Origin: JAPHSX01 sp050298555
Lineage (GTDB): Bacteria > Pseudomonadota > Gammaproteobacteria > Thiohalomonadales > Thiohalomonadaceae
Assembly (NCBI GenBank): GCA_050298555.1
Contig: JBNKUL010000057.1
Location: 12,087-76,086, forward strand
Direction: 5' to 3'
Length of the DNA stretch: 64,000 nucleotides
Shown: in pieces, positions 8,583 through 19,494 of the stretch
Position numbering within the stretch: the first letter of the stretch is position 1
How the letters are laid out: each line of letters starts with the position of its first letter
Made by a program: the position numbers and the translations under genes
The notes under the pieces: model-generated
The model's input: the letters and a program-made list of their open reading frames with translations, nothing else
The model's database searches: none
Told to the model about the DNA's origin: nothing

Positions 8583-10313
8583 ATGGCGAGCTCTAGTATG
8601 AATGTCAGTTTGAGCGGCCTGGCTCGCAAGCTGGTCAATGACGGCCTGCTGAGTGAAGAGGCGGCCGTCAAGGCCACCGAAACGGCACAACAGGAGAAGC
8701 GCCCCTTCGTCAGCTATGTGGTGGCGGAGGGACTTGTCGACTCCCTGGCATTGGCCTCCACCGCGGCGCAGGAGTTCGGCGTGCCGCTGTTCGATATCGA
8801 CGTGGTCGAGCTCGATGATGAGGTCACCAAGCTCGTCGACGAAAAGCTGATACGCAGCCACCACGCCCTGCCCCTGTTCAAGCGCGGCAATCGCCTGTTT
8901 GTCGCCGTCTCCGACCCCACCAACCTGGCCGCCCTGGACAACATCAAGTTCCACGTGGGCGTCACCACCGAGGCTGTGCTGGTTCAGGAAGACAAGCTGA
9001 CCCGGGTAATTGAAAAGGCGATGGAGGCGGGCAGTGCCGCCTCCCTCGGCGAGGGGCTGGACGATGCCGACCTCGACGGCCTGGAGGTCAGCGCCGAGGA
9101 CGAGGACAAGGAAGACGAGGGGCTGGATAAGGAGATCGACGACGCCCCGGTCGTGCGCTTCGTCAACAAGATCCTGCTCGACGCCATCAACAAGGGGGCG
9201 TCGGATATCCACTTCGAGCCGTATGAGAAGCGCTACCGCGTGCGCTTCCGCACCGACGGTATGCTCAAAGAGGTCGCCTCGCCGCCGATCCAGCTGGCCG
9301 GCAAGATCGCCGCCCGCGTCAAGGTCATGTCGCGCCTCGATATCTCCGAGAAACGGGTACCGCAGGACGGCCGTATCAAGCTGACCCTGTCGAAGAACAA
9401 AGCGATCGACTTTCGTGTCAACACATGCCCTACCCTGTTCGGCGAGAAGATCGTACTGCGTATTCTCGACCCCTCCAGTGCCAAGCTGGGTATCGATGCC
9501 CTGGGTTATGAGCCGGAGCAGAAGCAGCTCTACATGGACAACCTGGCAAAGCCTTACGGCATGATCCTGGTGACCGGCCCCACCGGTTCCGGTAAGACCG
9601 TATCGCTCTACACCGGCCTCAACATCCTCAACACCGAGGACGTCAACATCTCCACCGCAGAGGACCCGGCTGAGATCAATCTCGAGGGGATCAACCAGGT
9701 CAATGTGAACGATAAGGTGGGGCTGACCTTCGCCGCGGCACTTAAAGCGTTTTTGCGTCAGGACCCGGACATCATCATGGTGGGTGAGATCCGTGACATG
9801 GAGACGGCGGAGATCGCCGTCAAGGCGGCACAGACCGGCCACATGGTAATGTCCACCCTGCACACCAATGACGCGCCGCAGACTATCACCCGTCTGATGA
9901 ACATCGGCATCCCGCCCTACAACATCGCCGCCGCGGTAAACCTGATCATCGCCCAGCGCCTGGGGCGCCGCCTCTGCAGCCACTGCAAGGAGGTCGACGA
10001 TGCGCCGAAGGAGGCCCTGCTGGAGGAGGGCTTCAGCGAGGAGGAGATCGATGCGGGGATGAATATCTACAAGGCCAACCACGAGGGTTGCGATCAATGC
10101 TCCGGTGGCTACAAGGGGCGGGTCGGCATCTACCAGGTCATGCCCATGTCCGAGGAGATGGGGCGCCTCATCATGAAGGGCAACGCCACCTCCTATGACA
10201 TCGCCGATCAGGCGGCGAAAGAGGGTATTCCGGATATCCGCCAGTCTGCACTGAAAAAGGTAAAGAACGGCCTCACCAGCCTGGAAGAAGCCAACCGCGT
10301 GACTAAGGACTAA
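8583..10313 (+). CDS. pilB: Type IV pilus assembly ATPase PilB
   Basis: A 576-residue hexameric ATPase at the inner face of the membrane that powers pilus extension. The N-terminal MshEN domain (about residues 1-150) is followed by a GspE/PilB ATPase core. Walker A is GPTGSGKT (about 333-340), and DPDIIMVGEIRD marks the Walker B region. A zinc-binding pair, CSHC and CDQC, lies in the C-terminal third. An acidic linker (about 155-185) separates the two parts. The start is uncertain: no strong ribosome site precedes 8583, and an ATG at 8598 is an alternative. Only 3 bases separate it from pilC. No major pilin gene is adjacent. Confidence 0.95.
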   Translation: MASSSMNVSLSGLARKLVNDGLLSEEAAVKATETAQQEKRPFVSYVVAEGLVDSLALASTAAQEFGVPLFDIDVVELDDEVTKLVDEKLIRSHHALPLFKRGNRLFVAVSDPTNLAALDNIKFHVGVTTEAVLVQEDKLTRVIEKAMEAGSAASLGEGLDDADLDGLEVSAEDEDKEDEGLDKEIDDAPVVRFVNKILLDAINKGASDIHFEPYEKRYRVRFRTDGMLKEVASPPIQLAGKIAARVKVMSRLDISEKRVPQDGRIKLTLSKNKAIDFRVNTCPTLFGEKIVLRILDPSSAKLGIDALGYEPEQKQLYMDNLAKPYGMILVTGPTGSGKTVSLYTGLNILNTEDVNISTAEDPAEINLEGINQVNVNDKVGLTFAAALKAFLRQDPDIIMVGEIRDMETAEIAVKAAQTGHMVMSTLHTNDAPQTITRLMNIGIPPYNIAAAVNLIIAQRLGRRLCSHCKEVDDAPKEALLEEGFSEEEIDAGMNIYKANHEGCDQCSGGYKGRVGIYQVMPMSEEMGRLIMKGNATSYDIADQAAKEGIPDIRQSALKKVKNGLTSLEEANRVTKD

Positions 10314-10316
10314 ACC

Positions 10317-11546
10317 ATGGCTGAAAAAGCAAAACTCGACACCTTTGTCTGGGAGGGGACGGACAAGCGGGGCGCCAAAAAGGGCGGCGAGATGCCCGGC
10401 CAGAGCGTATCCATGATTCGCGCGGAGCTGCGCAAGCTTGGCATCACCCCCATTAAGGTAAAAAAGAAGCCCAAGGCCATCTTTGGCGGCGGTGGCCCCA
10501 AGGGAAAGAAGATCATCCCCAAGGACATCGCCATTTTCTCCCGCCAGATGGCGGTGATGATGTCCTCGGGGGTACCACTGGTGCAGTCCTTCGACATCAT
10601 GGGTAAGGGTGCGGAGAACCCCAACATGCGTGCCCTGATCTACGCCATTAAGGGCGACGTCGAGGGCGGTGCCACCCTGGCAGAGGCGTTCAGGAAACAC
10701 CCGCAGCACTTCGATGACCTTACCTGCAACCTGGTCCATGCCGGTGAGCAGGCGGGTATCCTGGAGAGCCTGCTGGACAAGATTGCCACCTACAAGGAGA
10801 AGACCGAGGCCCTGAAGGGCAAGATCAAGAAGGCACTGTTTTACCCAACAGCAGTACTTGTCGTCGCCTTTATTATCACCGCAGTGCTACTGATCTTCGT
10901 TATCCCCCAGTTCGAGGCGCTGTTCTCCGGCTTCGGTGCCGACCTGCCGGCGCTCACCGCCTTCGTGGTGAAACTGTCGAAATTCTTTCAGGAGCAGTGG
11001 TTCTTCATCTTCGCTGGCATCGGTGCAATCGTATACAGCTTCAAACAGGCAAAACAGCGTTCAAAAGCCTTCCGCGAGGGCATTGAGCGCATGTCGCTGA
11101 AGGCACCGGTCATCGGCGAGTTGCTCAACAAGGCGGCCATTGCCCGCTTCTCCCGTACCCTCTCCACCATGTTCGCCGCCGGCGTCCCCCTGGTTGAGGC
11201 AATGGAGTCGGTAGCCGGCGCCGTGGGTAACGTGGTCTACCGTGAGGCGGTGCTGGGTATGCGCGATGATATCTCCACCGGTACCTCGATCACCGCGAGT
11301 ATGGAACAGGCCGGGATCTTCCCCAACATGGTAACTCAGATGACCTCTATCGGTGAGGAGGCGGGCTCGCTCGATACCATGCTGGGAAAGGTGGCCGATT
11401 TCTACGAGCAGGAGGTGGACGACGCCGTGGACGCCCTCACCAGCCTGCTGGAGCCGCTGATCATGGCCTTCCTCGGTGTCGTTGTCGGCGGCCTGGTACT
11501 CGCCATGTACCTGCCTATCTTCAAGATGGGCGATGCGGTTCTGTAA
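10317..11546 (+). CDS. pilC: Type IV pilus inner-membrane platform protein PilC
   Basis: A 409-residue inner-membrane protein that links the PilB motor to the growing pilus. It has the two T2SF repeats of the family: the first from about residue 70 (IAIFSRQMAVMMSSG), the second from about 270 (IARFSRTLSTMFAAG). Membrane helices lie near residues 175-200, 220-245 and at the C-terminus. An N-terminal segment of about 60 residues precedes the first repeat. The length is typical. It lies between pilB and pilD and is surely co-transcribed with them. Confidence 0.95.
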   Translation: MAEKAKLDTFVWEGTDKRGAKKGGEMPGQSVSMIRAELRKLGITPIKVKKKPKAIFGGGGPKGKKIIPKDIAIFSRQMAVMMSSGVPLVQSFDIMGKGAENPNMRALIYAIKGDVEGGATLAEAFRKHPQHFDDLTCNLVHAGEQAGILESLLDKIATYKEKTEALKGKIKKALFYPTAVLVVAFIITAVLLIFVIPQFEALFSGFGADLPALTAFVVKLSKFFQEQWFFIFAGIGAIVYSFKQAKQRSKAFREGIERMSLKAPVIGELLNKAAIARFSRTLSTMFAAGVPLVEAMESVAGAVGNVVYREAVLGMRDDISTGTSITASMEQAGIFPNMVTQMTSIGEEAGSLDTMLGKVADFYEQEVDDAVDALTSLLEPLIMAFLGVVVGGLVLAMYLPIFKMGDAVL

Positions 11547-11566
11547 CGCCCCACTCCTGAGTCACT

Positions 11567-12445
11567 ATGTTTAACAACCTGATATCTCTGCTGCAGGCCG
11601 AACCCGGCCTGCTCACCTTCTGCTGTGGCCTGCTGGGGCTGATTATCGGCAGCTTCCTCAATGTGGTGATCTACCGCCTGCCGGTGATGATGCAGCGCTC
11701 CTGGCGTCAGCAGTGCCAGGAGTTGCTGGAGCTGGAAGCAGAACAGGAGCAGGAGCGCTTCAATCTGGCGACCCCTGCCTCACGCTGTCCCGGCTGCGGC
11801 CACAAGATTGGCGCGCTGGAGAACATCCCCGTGCTTAGCTTTCTGCTGCAAAAGGGACGCTGTAAGCACTGCGGCATCAAGATCTCGCCGCGTTACCCCG
11901 CCATCGAACTGCTAAGCGCCCTTATCAGTGCCGCGGTAGCCTGGCAGCTGGGCTTCGGCCTGCCGCTCGCCTTCGCCCTGCTGCTGAGCTGGGCGCTTAT
12001 CGCACTGACCTTCATCGACTTCGATCACCAACTGCTGCCCGACGACATCACCCTGCCACTGCTGTGGCTGGGGCTGCTGCTGAGCACCGTCAACGTCTTT
12101 ACCGACATGCAGTCGAGCATTATCGGCGCGGCGGCCGGTTACCTCTCCCTGTGGACGGTCTACCAGCTGTTTAAGCTCATTACCGGCAAGGAGGGGATGG
12201 GTTACGGCGACTTCAAGCTGCTCGCCGTATTCGGCGCCTGGTTCGGCTGGCAGGCACTACCGATGGTGATCCTGCTCTCCTCCCTGGTCGGCGCGGTTGT
12301 CGGCATCTCCCTGATCCTGATGCTCGGTCGAGACCGCCAGCTACCCATCCCCTTCGGTCCCTATCTCGCCGCCGCCGGCTGGATCGCCATGCTGTGGGGC
12401 GACACCATCATCAGCGGCTACTGGCGCTTTATGGTGCAGGGCTAG
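11567..12445 (+). CDS. pilD: Prepilin leader peptidase and N-methyltransferase PilD
   Basis: A 292-residue integral-membrane aspartic protease that cuts prepilin leaders after glycine and N-methylates the new N-terminus. The cytoplasmic loop carries the CPGC and CKHC zinc pairs (about residues 72-105). The two catalytic aspartates are in FIDFDHQLLPDD and in the GYGDFK motif. About eight membrane helices are visible. Besides pilins, it probably also processes the GspG, H, I, J and K pseudopilins encoded at 57.3-60.2 kb, since no second peptidase gene appears in the window. It is followed within 8 bases by coaE. Confidence 0.95.
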   Translation: MFNNLISLLQAEPGLLTFCCGLLGLIIGSFLNVVIYRLPVMMQRSWRQQCQELLELEAEQEQERFNLATPASRCPGCGHKIGALENIPVLSFLLQKGRCKHCGIKISPRYPAIELLSALISAAVAWQLGFGLPLAFALLLSWALIALTFIDFDHQLLPDDITLPLLWLGLLLSTVNVFTDMQSSIIGAAAGYLSLWTVYQLFKLITGKEGMGYGDFKLLAVFGAWFGWQALPMVILLSSLVGAVVGISLILMLGRDRQLPIPFGPYLAAAGWIAMLWGDTIISGYWRFMVQG

Positions 12446-12453
12446 GCTCCACT

Positions 12454-13047
12454 GTGCTGCGCATCGGCCTGACCGGCGGCATCGGCAGCGGCAAGAGTGC
12501 CGTCTGCGAGCGCTTTACGAAACTGGGCGCGCCCGTCATCGACACCGATACCATCGCCCGTGACCTGGTCAAACCAGGAGAGCCCGCGTTGCTGCAAATC
12601 GCCGAACTCTTCGGCGAAGAGGTCATACAGGCTAACGGCAGCCTGGATCGCGCCCGCATGCGCGAGCTGGTATTCATTGATGAGGCAAAACGGGCACAGC
12701 TTGAGGCCCTGCTCCACCCCCTGATCCGCCAGGAGATGCAGCGCCAGATCGCGCTTCTGAAAACCCCTTACGTCATCCTCGCCATCCCGCTGCTAATAGA
12801 AAAGGGGTGGCAACAGCAGCTGGACCGGGTACTAGTGGTCGATTGCAGCGAAGCACTACAGCGCGAACGGGCTCTCAAGCGTGACGGCAGCTCGCCGCAG
12901 ACCATCGACGCCATCATCGCCAGCCAGGTTGGGCGCGACGAGCGCCTCGCCGCTGCAGACGATATTATCGACAACAACGGCAGCATCGAAGCACTGCAGG
13001 GGCAGGTAGAAGCGCTGCACCGCCACTACCTTGCCCTGAACAACTGA
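12454..13047 (+). CDS. coaE: Dephospho-CoA kinase
   Basis: A 197-residue cytoplasmic kinase for the last step of coenzyme A synthesis, phosphorylating the 3-prime hydroxyl of dephospho-CoA. A P-loop (GGIGSGKS) stands at the very N-terminus, and DTDTIAR follows as in family members. I chose a GTG start at 12454 because the protein then begins LRIGLTGGIG as expected. A longer frame from 12394 would run into pilD and add unrelated residues. The pilD-coaE pairing is common in Gammaproteobacteria. Confidence 0.93.
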   Translation: MLRIGLTGGIGSGKSAVCERFTKLGAPVIDTDTIARDLVKPGEPALLQIAELFGEEVIQANGSLDRARMRELVFIDEAKRAQLEALLHPLIRQEMQRQIALLKTPYVILAIPLLIEKGWQQQLDRVLVVDCSEALQRERALKRDGSSPQTIDAIIASQVGRDERLAAADDIIDNNGSIEALQGQVEALHRHYLALNN

Positions 13048-13069
13048 TCCCCCAACTGCGGATTAGGCT

Positions 13070-13075
13070 TATAAT
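13070..13075 (+). promoter_or_regulatory. Perfect TATAAT -10 element before zapD
   Basis: TATAAT lies 33 bases upstream of the zapD start in the short coaE-zapD gap. No good -35 hexamer is found at 16-18 bases, so this would be a weak or activator-dependent promoter giving zapD and yacG transcription apart from the pilus genes. Confidence 0.4.
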
Positions 13076-13108
13076 GTGTCGACAGCCCAAAACCAATAGC
13101 GCAGCCTA

Positions 13109-13879
13109 ATGACGAAACCCGCACAGATCATCTACGAGCACCCGCTGCACGAGCGCGTCCGTACCATGCTGCGCCTGGAGCACCTGTTTCGTCTCGCCGC
13201 ACACTACCTGAAGGGACAGAGCAACTGGGACAGCCGCATCTTCATCAACACCCTTATCGACATCCTAGATATCTTCTCCCGCGGTGACCTGAAGAACGAG
13301 TTGATCAAGGAGCTGGAGCGCTCTGCCGCCACCCTTAACAGCCTGATAGAGAACCCGCAGGTCGACAGTAGCCGCCTCACCACCATCCTTAAGGCGATGG
13401 AGCGGCTGATCGACAACCTGCACGGTATGAAGTACCAGCCTGGGCATGAACTGCGCGAGGACGAATTCCTCAGCGCGGTGCGCCAGCGCAGCACCATCCC
13501 CGGCGGCACCTGCGACTTCGATCTGCCCGCCTACCACCGTTGGCTGGAGCGGCCCTGGGAGGAGAGGGAGCGTGAACAGAAGGCGTGGTTTGCCCAGCTC
13601 GACCCGATCCGTCAGGCCATTGAGCTGCTGTTAAAGATGGTCCGCAACAGCGCCGACCCGGTGGCGGCCGAGAGCCCGGACGGCGGTTACCAGCAAAATC
13701 TCGACAGCAGCCTGCCTTACCAGCTGCTGCGGGTGAGCCTGCCCGCCGACTCGCCCTACTACGCCGAGATTAGCGGCAGTCGTCACCGCTTCACCATTCG
13801 CTTCCTGCGTCCCACCAAGGAACGGCCGAAACTGGCTGGCGAGCCCGTCTCCTTCAAGATCACCTGTTGCAGCCTGTGA
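13109..13879 (+). CDS. zapD: Cell division protein ZapD
   Basis: A 256-residue cytoplasmic protein that bundles FtsZ filaments at the division site. The N-terminus IIYEHPLHERVRTMLRLEHL matches the helical start of the family, and the length is typical. The C-terminal half carries the beta domain (RFLRPTKERPK near the end). The gene overlaps yacG by 4 bases, as in many gammas where coaE, zapD and yacG are neighbours. Its partner FtsZ is encoded at 23.3-24.5 kb in this window. Confidence 0.93.
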   Translation: MTKPAQIIYEHPLHERVRTMLRLEHLFRLAAHYLKGQSNWDSRIFINTLIDILDIFSRGDLKNELIKELERSAATLNSLIENPQVDSSRLTTILKAMERLIDNLHGMKYQPGHELREDEFLSAVRQRSTIPGGTCDFDLPAYHRWLERPWEEREREQKAWFAQLDPIRQAIELLLKMVRNSADPVAAESPDGGYQQNLDSSLPYQLLRVSLPADSPYYAEISGSRHRFTIRFLRPTKERPKLAGEPVSFKITCCSL

Positions 13880-14061
13880 GCAAACCCAGCGTCGTCAAGT
13901 GTCCCACCTGCGGTAAGCCGGTGGAGTGGTCGGAGAAGAGCCCGTGGCGCCCCTTCTGCAGCGAGCGCTGCCGCCTCATTGATTTGGGGGAGTGGGCCGA
14001 CGAGGGGCACCGCATAGCGGGTGAGCCACACTTCCCGCCGGAAGAGGATGAAAGGTATTAG
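13876..14061 (+). CDS. yacG: DNA gyrase inhibitor YacG (small zinc protein)
   Basis: A 61-residue zinc-ribbon protein with the family's four cysteines: CPTC near the N-terminus and CSERC about 20 residues later. In E. coli YacG binds gyrase and blocks its activity. A GTG at 13876 overlaps the zapD stop (GTGA), a typical coupling arrangement; a TTG at 13867 is an alternative. The acidic tail (PPEEDERY) also fits. The stop codon shares bases with that of the opposing lipoprotein gene. Confidence 0.9.
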   Translation: MSKPSVVKCPTCGKPVEWSEKSPWRPFCSERCRLIDLGEWADEGHRIAGEPHFPPEEDERY

Positions 14062-14483
14062 TGTTCCGCGCTAAAGGGGAAGCGTATCCGATAGTCGGTA
14101 CCGTCACGGCGGTATTCCAGGATGGCGACCCAGTCACTGCGTGAGGCGGTACAGACCGGCAGAGTGACCTTTCCGTGCCATGCCCCCTCCGCGCGAAGCA
14201 GGCGGTAGCGATTGATCCCCATCTCCATACCAACCATCTGAAAGTCGATCAACAGCTGCTCGATGTCTGCACCATCCTCGAACACCGCGCGCGCGGCAAA
14301 GGGCTGCAGCGCCTTCACCCCGGGGCCGAGCGTCAGCTCCACCTCACTCCCCTCGACAGTGACGCGGCAACTCATGCGCGCCGCATCGCAGCCGGAGGCC
14401 TCTGCCTGCACCACCCTGCCCGTCTCCTCCGAGCCGCAGGCGGCCAACATAACCAACAGCAGCCCCATCAACAATCGTCTCAT
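14058..14483 (-). CDS. Small predicted lipoprotein, unknown function
   Basis: A 141-residue protein with a clear lipoprotein signal: MRRLLMGLLLVMLAAC, lipobox LAAC. The start at 14483 has GGAGAG upstream; a longer frame from 14549 would spoil the signal. The mature part has no domain I can name and looks like a small beta-rich periplasmic protein (repeated short strands, a VTLPVCTA segment). Its start overlaps the stop of the Nudix/ThiE-like gene (ATGA), so it is the last gene of the argJ operon. Its stop overlaps that of yacG on the other strand. Confidence 0.75.
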   Translation of the reverse strand: MRRLLMGLLLVMLAACGSEETGRVVQAEASGCDAARMSCRVTVEGSEVELTLGPGVKALQPFAARAVFEDGADIEQLLIDFQMVGMEMGINRYRLLRAEGAWHGKVTLPVCTASRSDWVAILEYRRDGTDYRIRFPFSAEH

Positions 14484-15430
14484 CCACACTCTCCTGCGCC
14501 GTCCCACAATGCACGTATCGCCGCTATCCCCTGGGCGCCATGGCGCCACGCCTCAGCCAAATCCTCGGGCGACATGCCGCCGAGGGCATAAAGCGGCACT
14601 GTGCACTGCTCAGCCAGCTCCTGGAACGCCCGCCACCCCATCGCCTGCGCCCCCGGATGGGAGGCGGTCGGCTTCACCGGCGAGAGCAGCGCGAAATCGA
14701 CGCCGATGCGCTCCGCCTGTTGCAGCTCCTGAATAGTGTGGCAGGAGGCGGCAAGCAGCTTGTCCTCCCCTATTGGTCGCTCGCTACACGCCATCAGGCG
14801 GTGCGAGTTGAGGTGGATGCCCGCCGCCCCGCTATCATCAAGTAAACCGGGATCGGCATTGAGCAGCAGCCGGGCACCGTATCGTTCACACAACTCCACG
14901 GCTTGATGCACCAGTCCAGGGTCCAGGTTACTGCTGCGCAGCTGCAGCAGGGAGATCCCGGCCTCCAGCGAGCGCCGTAGTTGCGGCAAGAATCCATCAC
15001 CCGGTTCCGGGGTGATCAGATAGCAGGGAGGCAGTTGTGCCGCACGGATGATGGGGCCGTTGGCGGCGGGGAATTCATACTCCCCCAGCCGAGGCTTTTC
15101 GACCCACAATATGGGTTGCCCCTCGGCCCCATGCGGCTCGCCGTCAAACTGACTGACCAGCCAGACGTCGAGCAGCACCTTACGATCAGCATAGTCGTGG
15201 GGGATACGGATCAGCGGCCGGGCCTGGCGTAGCGCTATGGAGAGCTCCTCGCGCAGTTCACGCGCCAGGGCAGCCTCCACCGTCTCGCCCGGCTCCACCT
15301 TGCCACCGGGAAACTCCCACAGCCCCCCCTGATGGAGGTGAGCGTGGCGTTTGGCGATCAGCACCTCGCCCTTGCCGTTGTCGATGACGGCGACGACTAC
15401 GTGGAGGGTATCAGGTGCGGTACTCGGCAT
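14480..15430 (-). CDS. Nudix hydrolase fused to a ThiE/TenI-like domain
   Basis: A 316-residue two-domain protein. The N-terminal MutT-like Nudix domain (about residues 1-130) has a full Nudix box (GGKVEPGE through REEL), so hydrolysis of a nucleoside diphosphate derivative such as 8-oxo-dGTP is likely. The C-terminal half (about 135-316) has the thiamine-phosphate-synthase fold pattern, including SCH and ALGGM, but lacks several residues needed for that activity (see findings). This fusion after argJ is known in Gammaproteobacteria. The start at 15430 gives a normal MutT N-terminus and overlaps argJ by 20 bases. Confidence 0.88.
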   Translation of the reverse strand: MPSTAPDTLHVVVAVIDNGKGEVLIAKRHAHLHQGGLWEFPGGKVEPGETVEAALARELREELSIALRQARPLIRIPHDYADRKVLLDVWLVSQFDGEPHGAEGQPILWVEKPRLGEYEFPAANGPIIRAAQLPPCYLITPEPGDGFLPQLRRSLEAGISLLQLRSSNLDPGLVHQAVELCERYGARLLLNADPGLLDDSGAAGIHLNSHRLMACSERPIGEDKLLAASCHTIQELQQAERIGVDFALLSPVKPTASHPGAQAMGWRAFQELAEQCTVPLYALGGMSPEDLAEAWRHGAQGIAAIRALWDGAGECG

Positions 15431-16625
15431 TAATGCGCACGTAGTCGTAGGAGAAGTCGCAGGTCCACAGCACCGCCTGCGACTCACCACGCGCCAGCTC
15501 GACCCGAATGGTGATCTCGTCATGATCCATCACCGTCTGCCCCAGCTCCTCACGGTAGTCGGGGTCGCGGCCACCATCGCGCACGATACAGACATCGCCC
15601 AGGTGGATGGTGAGCGCCTCCAGGTCCAGGTCGGTGATACCGGCACGCCCCACCGCGGCGAGGATACGCCCCCAGTTGGGGTCGCTGGCGAACAGCGCCG
15701 TCTTCACCAACGGCGAGTGGGCGATGGTGTAGGCTACCTGCTCGCACTCCTCCTCGTCGCGGCCGCCGTTGACCTCGATGGAGATGAACTTGGTCGCCCC
15801 CTCACCGTCACGCACGATGAGCTGTGCCAGCTGTTGGCAGACTTCGCTGAGCGCGGCTGCAAATTGCGCGTACCCCTCGCTACCCTCTTCGATGCGGACA
15901 CCACTCTGTCCGCTCGCCACCAGGACACAGGCGTCGTTAGTGGAGGTATCGCCGTCGACGGTAATGCGGTTAAAGGAGCTATTCACCGCCTCGTTGAGGC
16001 ACTGCTGCAGCAGCGGCTGGGCCACCTCCGCATCGGTGGCCACATAGGCGAGCATGGTCGCCATATCTGGCCGGATCATGCCGGAGCCCTTGGAGATACC
16101 GGTAATGGTGACCGTCTTGCCGTCCAGCTCCAGCTGGCGACTCGCCCCCTTGGCCACGGTGTCGGTGGTCATGATGCCGTGGGCGGCATCCTCCCAGCCG
16201 TCCGCATCCAGGGCGGCGGGAAACCCGGACAGGGTGTCGAGGATCTTCGCCATCGGCAGCGGCTCACCAATCACCCCGGTGGAAAAGGGCAATACCTCTT
16301 CGGCCTCACACCCCATCACCTCGGCAAGGCGGGCGCAGCTTTCGCGGGCATCACGCATTCCCACCTCGCCGGTGCCGGCATTGGCGTTGCCGGTATTGAC
16401 CAGCAGGTATCGGGGAGAGCCCTTTTCCAGGTGCTCCCGCGCCACCACTACCGGTGCGGCGCAGAAGGCGTTACGGGTAAAGACCGCCGCCACGCTGCTG
16501 CCCGGCTGTAGCGAGAACAGCACCAGGTCACGCCGGCCTGGCTTCTTGATGCCGGCACTGAGCGTCGCCACCTCAACACCCGCCACCGGCTGAAGCCGTG
16601 GCAAGCCCTGATAACCTACCGCCAT
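15411..16625 (-). CDS. argJ: Arginine biosynthesis bifunctional protein ArgJ
   Basis: A 404-residue ornithine acetyltransferase that moves the acetyl group from N-acetylornithine to glutamate, recycling it in arginine synthesis. Some members also act as N-acetylglutamate synthase. The precursor cuts itself into two chains before a threonine; the expected site is seen in the GDTSTNDAC region near residue 190-195. The N-terminus (AGIKKPGRRDLVLFS) and the C-terminus (SYDYVRINAEYRT) match the family. The gene lies 32 bases after secA and overlaps the Nudix fusion gene. Confidence 0.96.
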   Translation of the reverse strand: MAVGYQGLPRLQPVAGVEVATLSAGIKKPGRRDLVLFSLQPGSSVAAVFTRNAFCAAPVVVAREHLEKGSPRYLLVNTGNANAGTGEVGMRDARESCARLAEVMGCEAEEVLPFSTGVIGEPLPMAKILDTLSGFPAALDADGWEDAAHGIMTTDTVAKGASRQLELDGKTVTITGISKGSGMIRPDMATMLAYVATDAEVAQPLLQQCLNEAVNSSFNRITVDGDTSTNDACVLVASGQSGVRIEEGSEGYAQFAAALSEVCQQLAQLIVRDGEGATKFISIEVNGGRDEEECEQVAYTIAHSPLVKTALFASDPNWGRILAAVGRAGITDLDLEALTIHLGDVCIVRDGGRDPDYREELGQTVMDHDEITIRVELARGESQAVLWTCDFSYDYVRINAEYRT

Positions 16626-16657
16626 TGTTTCTATCTCCTCAAATTAATGCCAGCCGC

Positions 16658-19381
<2,724 letters not shown>

Positions 19382-19494
19382 TGATCGTTCTAATCCTGTC
19401 TACATCGTCGGGCGTATGCCCAATACTCCATCACCGGTCCAGGCCGGACAATAATGGAGCCTTATTCTACCTGAGAGGTCGCTGTGATGCGCGA

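Noticed and set aside
8493..10739. A 748-codon open frame on the minus strand across pilB and the start of pilC
   Set aside because: It mirrors pilB codons, has no ribosome site or recognisable domain, and pilB on the plus strand is certain. High G+C code yields long antisense frames.
19382..19494. A possible secM-like arrest gene before secA
   Set aside because: The gap is only 113 bases and has no frame with a signal peptide or an arrest motif.
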